Below, piece by piece: positions 61,603-64,000 of a stretch of 64,000 nucleotides of DNA; the stretch's first letter is position 1; every line of letters starts with the position of its first letter. Below the pieces are notes generated by a model. That model saw only the letters and a list, made by a program, of their open reading frames with translations. It had not been told where the DNA came from and ran no database searches. Location: NCBI RefSeq assembly GCF_900114135.1, contig NZ_FORY01000006.1, forward strand, positions 124,001 through 188,000, read 5' to 3'. The DNA is from Celeribacter halophilus. GTDB lineage: Bacteria; Pseudomonadota; Alphaproteobacteria; Rhodobacterales; Rhodobacteraceae. The position numbers and the translations under genes are program-made.

Positions 61603-61628
61603 AAGGGCGCCCGCTGCGGCGCCCTTTT
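61603..61628. terminator. Bidirectional rho-independent terminator (trpS / L,D-transpeptidase)
   Basis: AAGGGCGCC (61603-61611) pairs with GGCGCCCTT (61618-61626) across a 6-nt loop, with TT on one side and an A-run (T-run on the minus strand) on the other. It serves both convergent genes. Confidence 0.85.
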
Positions 61629-61633
61629 GCGTT

Positions 61634-61655
61634 TCCTTTGTGCCGTAAATACTCA
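61634..61655 (-). repeat. TGAGTATTT 3'-end element, copy 6 (L,D-transpeptidase)
   Basis: TGAGTATTTACGGCACAAAG on the minus strand; TGA is the stop codon of the L,D-transpeptidase gene, and the shared terminator hairpin follows 5 nt later. Confidence 0.8.
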
Positions 61656-62237
61656 GATCAGCTTGACCTGTGTCCCCACGGCGACCCGATCATACAGGTC
61701 AATAATCTGCTCGTTATACAGCCCGATACAACCGTCTGACGACCGCCTCCCGATCTTGCGCGTGTCATGGGTGCCGTGAATCCGGTAATACTGCCACGAC
61801 AGATAGAGCGCACGCACCCCAAGCGGGTTTTGCGGCCCTGCGGGCACGGTCACAGGCAGACTCGGATCACGTTCGCGCATCGACGGCGTCGGCGTCCATG
61901 TCGGGTTCTTCACCTTCTTGATGACCTCCGTATAGCCGCGCCGCGTCAACTCATCCGAGATCGGCACAGAGGTCGGGTAGAGCTTGTAGCTGCCATCCGT
62001 CCCCCAGTAGTGCAGCGCGCGGCTCACGGTATCGGCGACAATCGCGCCCTTGCCGAGACTGTCGAAATGTTCGCGCCAGTCGATCCGGCGGAAGCTCGAA
62101 ATATTTTGCCGCGTGGCAACACTGGATTGCAGCTCGTCCGGAAGCGTCAGCCCGATTTCTTCGGCAAAGGCTGCACGTCCCAGAAAGGGCGTGGCGAGAC
62201 CAAGCGCAAGGAACCGCCGGCGTTTCATGTCAGACAT
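61653..62237 (-). CDS. Tat-exported L,D-transpeptidase (YkuD domain)
   Basis: 194 residues. A Tat signal (K-R-R-R-F-L-A-L-G-L-A, cleaved near A-F-A-E) leads to a YkuD domain with I-H-G-T-H-D-T and the nucleophile in S-S-D-G-C-I-G-L. The family usually has S-x-G-C-I-R-M; here the Arg is Gly, a form I recall from some alphaproteobacterial members. Cross-links or attaches peptidoglycan peptides in the periplasm. Its stop codon lies in a TGAGTATTT element. Confidence 0.9.
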   Translation of the reverse strand: MSDMKRRRFLALGLATPFLGRAAFAEEIGLTLPDELQSSVATRQNISSFRRIDWREHFDSLGKGAIVADTVSRALHYWGTDGSYKLYPTSVPISDELTRRGYTEVIKKVKNPTWTPTPSMRERDPSLPVTVPAGPQNPLGVRALYLSWQYYRIHGTHDTRKIGRRSSDGCIGLYNEQIIDLYDRVAVGTQVKLI

Positions 62238-62385
62238 TGATGGGCCTCATATGCATTTGGTGTGAGTTTTCCAAACACATCGCGAAATCCCCTTTCACCT
62301 TCAAATCACGAAGCGGTGACAGGCGTCAAACCGCCCTGCCGTGTCACATAAAGGTTTCAATGCGCCCCTATATCCGAGGGCAAGT

Positions 62386-62516
62386 GATACAGAATCAGTG
62401 TTGTCCCCGCCTGTTCCGTGTCGCTTGCGCCGCCTGTAGGCGCATATTCTGATCGCCTTCCCCGACAGATCAGACCCTCATAGGACCCCCGGCTGCCCTG
62501 AGCCGGGGGTTTCTTT
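62386..62516 (+). ncRNA. Candidate small RNA
   Basis: An approximately 130-nt segment with a two-level hairpin (62390-62451) and the terminator below. No clear -35/-10 was found upstream, and I do not recognise an RNA family. Support is structural only. Confidence 0.35.
62485..62516 (+). terminator. Orphan rho-independent terminator
   Basis: ACCCCCGGCT (62485-62494) pairs perfectly with AGCCGGGGGT (62501-62510) across a 6-nt loop, followed by TTCTTT. No protein gene on the plus strand ends just upstream. Confidence 0.8.
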
Positions 62517-62609
62517 CACCTCTCACGTTGCACAGGTGGTTGCCTCTGCCGCCCGGCTCGGTCATCATCACGCAGATGCTCCGAATGGGGCCACAGCAAA
62601 GAGGCCAGA

Positions 62610-63065
62610 ATGCGCAAGTTTCTTGTGATCCTCGATGACAGCCGCGAATGTCTCAACGCCATGCGCTTTGCCGCCATGCGCGCGTCCAAATCCGGCGGCG
62701 GTGTCACCATCCTGTCAATCATCCCACCCGAGGAGTTCAACCACTGGATCGGGGTGGCCGATCTGATGCGCGAGGAAACCCGCGACCGGATTGTTGCCCA
62801 TTTCGAGGTCTTCGCCAAGTGGATGCGAGACCGGCAAGGGATTGATCCCGATCTGGTGATCCGCGAAGGCGAAGCCGTGCACGAGATTTTGGCGCAGATC
62901 AAGGAAGACCCCGAAATCGGCGTGCTCGTGTTGGGCGCAGGCACGGAAAAATCCGGCCCCGGCCCTCTGGTCGCGGCCATGAGCAAACAGGCAGGCTTCC
63001 TGCCAATCCCGATGACATTGGTGCCCGGAGAAATGTCCAAAGAACGGCTGGAGGCCGTGACCTGA
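62610..63065 (+). CDS. Universal stress protein (UspA family)
   Basis: 151 residues with the Usp fold: F-L-V-I-L-D-D-S at the start and a C-terminal nucleotide-binding stretch V-L-V-L-G-A-G-T-E-K-S-G-P-G-P-L-V (G-x2-G-x9-G(S/T) in modified form). Role in stress survival or signalling is general to the family. AAGAGG before the ATG. The DUF2267 gene starts 1 bp after its stop, so the two are translated from one message. Confidence 0.92.
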   Translation: MRKFLVILDDSRECLNAMRFAAMRASKSGGGVTILSIIPPEEFNHWIGVADLMREETRDRIVAHFEVFAKWMRDRQGIDPDLVIREGEAVHEILAQIKEDPEIGVLVLGAGTEKSGPGPLVAAMSKQAGFLPIPMTLVPGEMSKERLEAVT

Positions 63066-63066
63066 C

Positions 63067-63531
63067 ATGACGATACCTTGGAGCTATCTACACTCCGAGC
63101 AGGAATTCGCCTCCTTTCTCAAGGATGCCCGCGACCGCATGGGGCAGGCCATAGAGGACGATGAGATGGCCTACACCGCCGTGGAGGGTGTCTTGCAGGT
63201 CTTCCGCCGCCGCCTTACCCCGCCTCAGGTGATCGCCTTTGGAAATATCCTTCCATCGACCTTACGCGCGATGCTGGTCTACAACTGGCGCGTTGATGCC
63301 ATGCCCCTGCCCTTTGGCACCCGTTCGGAAATGATCCGTGAGGCGCAATCCGTGCGTAAAGAACACAACATCACGCCGCTCAATGTCATCGACGCCACAG
63401 CCTATGCGCTTTGGCGTCATTGCAACCATCGCGATCTCTCGCAGGTGCTGGCCAATATCGGGCCGGAAGCGGTCACATTCTGGGAGGTTCGCGGGGTTCC
63501 GCCCTCGGAGATTGCGCAGCGGAACATCTGA
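63067..63531 (+). CDS. DUF2267 family protein
   Basis: 154 residues matching the DUF2267 layout: D-E-M-A-Y-T-A-V-E-G-V-L-Q-V-F-R-R-R-L-T near residue 40, L-P-S-T-L-R-A-M-L-V-Y-N-W. The family has no known function but is often linked with stress proteins, as here with the Usp gene 1 bp upstream. No signal peptide or membrane segment. Confidence 0.87.
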   Translation: MTIPWSYLHSEQEFASFLKDARDRMGQAIEDDEMAYTAVEGVLQVFRRRLTPPQVIAFGNILPSTLRAMLVYNWRVDAMPLPFGTRSEMIREAQSVRKEHNITPLNVIDATAYALWRHCNHRDLSQVLANIGPEAVTFWEVRGVPPSEIAQRNI

Positions 63532-63539
63532 CGTTACAC

Positions 63540-63554
63540 TTAGAACCGTTCTAA
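63540..63554. promoter_or_regulatory. Irr/ICE-like palindrome upstream of the NifU-like gene
   Basis: TTAGAACCGTTCTAA is a perfect dyad that fits the alphaproteobacterial Irr box (iron control element, TTTAGAA-N3-TTCTAAA) except at the first outer base. It ends 3 bp before a predicted -35. Confidence 0.7.
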
Positions 63555-63557
63555 ATC

Positions 63558-63586
63558 TTGACTTTCCGCGTCAAAAGGCGCATATC
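63558..63586 (+). promoter_or_regulatory. Predicted promoter of the NifU-like gene
   Basis: TTGACT (63558-63563), 17 bp, CATATC (63581-63586). Initiation near 63593 leaves a 20-nt leader. The Irr-like palindrome lies just upstream. Confidence 0.55.
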
Positions 63587-63613
63587 CGACTGCAAAACTT
63601 AGGAATACGCGCC

Positions 63614-64000
63614 ATGTTCATCCAGACCGAATCCACGCCGAACCCCGCAACCCTGAAATTCCTGCCCGGCCAGACTGTTCTGGAAACCGGCACGGCGGAT
63701 TTCACCTCACCCGAAGCTGCGGAAACCTCGCCTCTGGCACAGCGCATCTTCAAGGTGGGCCACGTCTCTGCCGTGTTCTTCGGCACGGATTTCGTCACCG
63801 TGACCAAGGACGAGGACACCGACTGGGATCACGTCAAACCCGCCATCCTCGGTGCCATCATGGAACATTTCCAGTCAGGCGAACCGGTCATGGGCGGTCA
63901 GGGCGCGACCCCTGCGGGCGGTCATGCCGCGCACGACGGGCCGGATAGCGAGATCATCACGCAGATCAAAGAGCTTCTGGATACCCGCGTCCGTCCGGCT
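63614..64000 (+). CDS. NifU-like / NfuA iron-sulfur scaffold (3' truncated)
   Basis: The first 129 residues are visible; the rest lies beyond the window. The N-terminal Nfu_N domain is present (M-F-I-Q-T-E-S-T-P-N-P-A-T-L-K-F-L-P-G, S-P-L-A, F-F-G-x-D-F-V-T-V-T), then a linker rich in Gly and His, then I-K-E-L-L-D-T-R-V-R-P, the start of the C-terminal NifU domain. Its cluster-binding C-x-x-C is not yet reached. Nfu proteins carry [4Fe-4S] clusters to target enzymes. The ICE-like site suggests iron control. Confidence 0.93.
   Translation, partial: MFIQTESTPNPATLKFLPGQTVLETGTADFTSPEAAETSPLAQRIFKVGHVSAVFFGTDFVTVTKDEDTDWDHVKPAILGAIMEHFQSGEPVMGGQGATPAGGHAAHDGPDSEIITQIKELLDTRVRPA

Larger units (their letters stand above)
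62238..62609. other. 372-bp gene-free region with an orphan terminator
   Basis: No convincing open frame. On the plus strand a nested hairpin (CAGAAT/ATTCTG around TGCGCC/GGCGCA, 62390-62451) is followed by a strong terminator at 62485-62516. trpS already has its own terminator, so a separate short transcript is possible. Confidence 0.6.

Noticed and set aside
1-64000. tRNA, rRNA, CRISPR, insertion sequence, prophage or integrase
   Set aside because: I looked for tRNA cloverleaf arms, regular spaced repeats, transposase motifs and phage genes on both strands and saw none; gene content and base composition are uniform.

Overview
The window is a contiguous chromosomal stretch of an alphaproteobacterium, most likely a Rhodobacterales member of the Roseobacter group. 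Evidence for this: GC content near 60%; alphaproteobacterial gene orders (miaB-phoH-ybeY-corC-lnt-metK-trmB, hisS-hisZ-hisG, glnD-murJ, yraN-gshB); a class II (CP4-type) EPSP synthase; and, in front of metK, a SAM/SAH riboswitch, a class known from Rhodobacterales metK leaders. I cannot name the genus. Nearly all genes are core housekeeping genes. I saw no rRNA, tRNA, CRISPR array, insertion sequence, integrase or phage gene.

Layout. 1-4.1 kb: end of an unknown gene, a nitroreductase, and an aroA-cmk-capsule-like gene run. 4.1-13.1 kb (minus strand): trmB, metK with riboswitch, lnt, corC, ybeY, phoH, a lipoprotein/OmpA pair, miaB. 13.2-16 kb: a glycosyltransferase-like protein, an FKBP isomerase, a Cys-rich protein, DUF1489. 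16-19.6 kb: hisS-hisZ-hisG, with slyX divergent. 19.7-24.3 kb: dnaE and a coupled lipoprotein gene. 24.5-33.9 kb (plus strand): a tightly coupled operon of xanthine dehydrogenase (xdhA, xdhB, xdhC) and a BMP-type purine/nucleoside ABC transporter. 34-40.5 kb: an AhpD-like peroxidase-family gene behind an FNR box, panC-panB, csbD behind an EcfG-type promoter, a 2-hydroxyacid dehydrogenase, an SH3 protein, a second capsule-like protein and a cation efflux pump. 40.5-48.5 kb: M3 oligopeptidase, coaBC-dut-thiF/moeB-like, rpoH-chaN, cobU and a phosphatase. 48.6-55.4 kb: a GST, comM, a hydrolase, gshB, yraN, rsmI and an LpoA-like lipoprotein. 55.4-64 kb: glnD-murJ, a catalytically degenerate rhomboid, trpS, an L,D-transpeptidase, a universal stress protein, DUF2267 and the start of a NifU-like gene behind an Irr/ICE-like palindrome.

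How the parts work together. The xdh-BMP block reads as one purine salvage and catabolism unit: import, oxidation of hypoxanthine/xanthine, and the XdhC maturation factor. Several promoters point to stress and redox control: EcfG-type (csbD), RpoE-type (rpoH), FNR-type (the AhpD-like gene) and Irr-type (the NifU-like gene).

The least explained signal is a dispersed short element, TGAGTATTTnCGGCACAAA, with six good copies and two degenerate ones. All lie at gene 3' ends, and in five of the eight the TGA is the stop codon of the preceding gene. Other unexplained structures are interleaved inverted repeats at 312-363, an 11-nt phased repeat at 33905-33948, and an orphan structured region with a terminator at 62386-62516.
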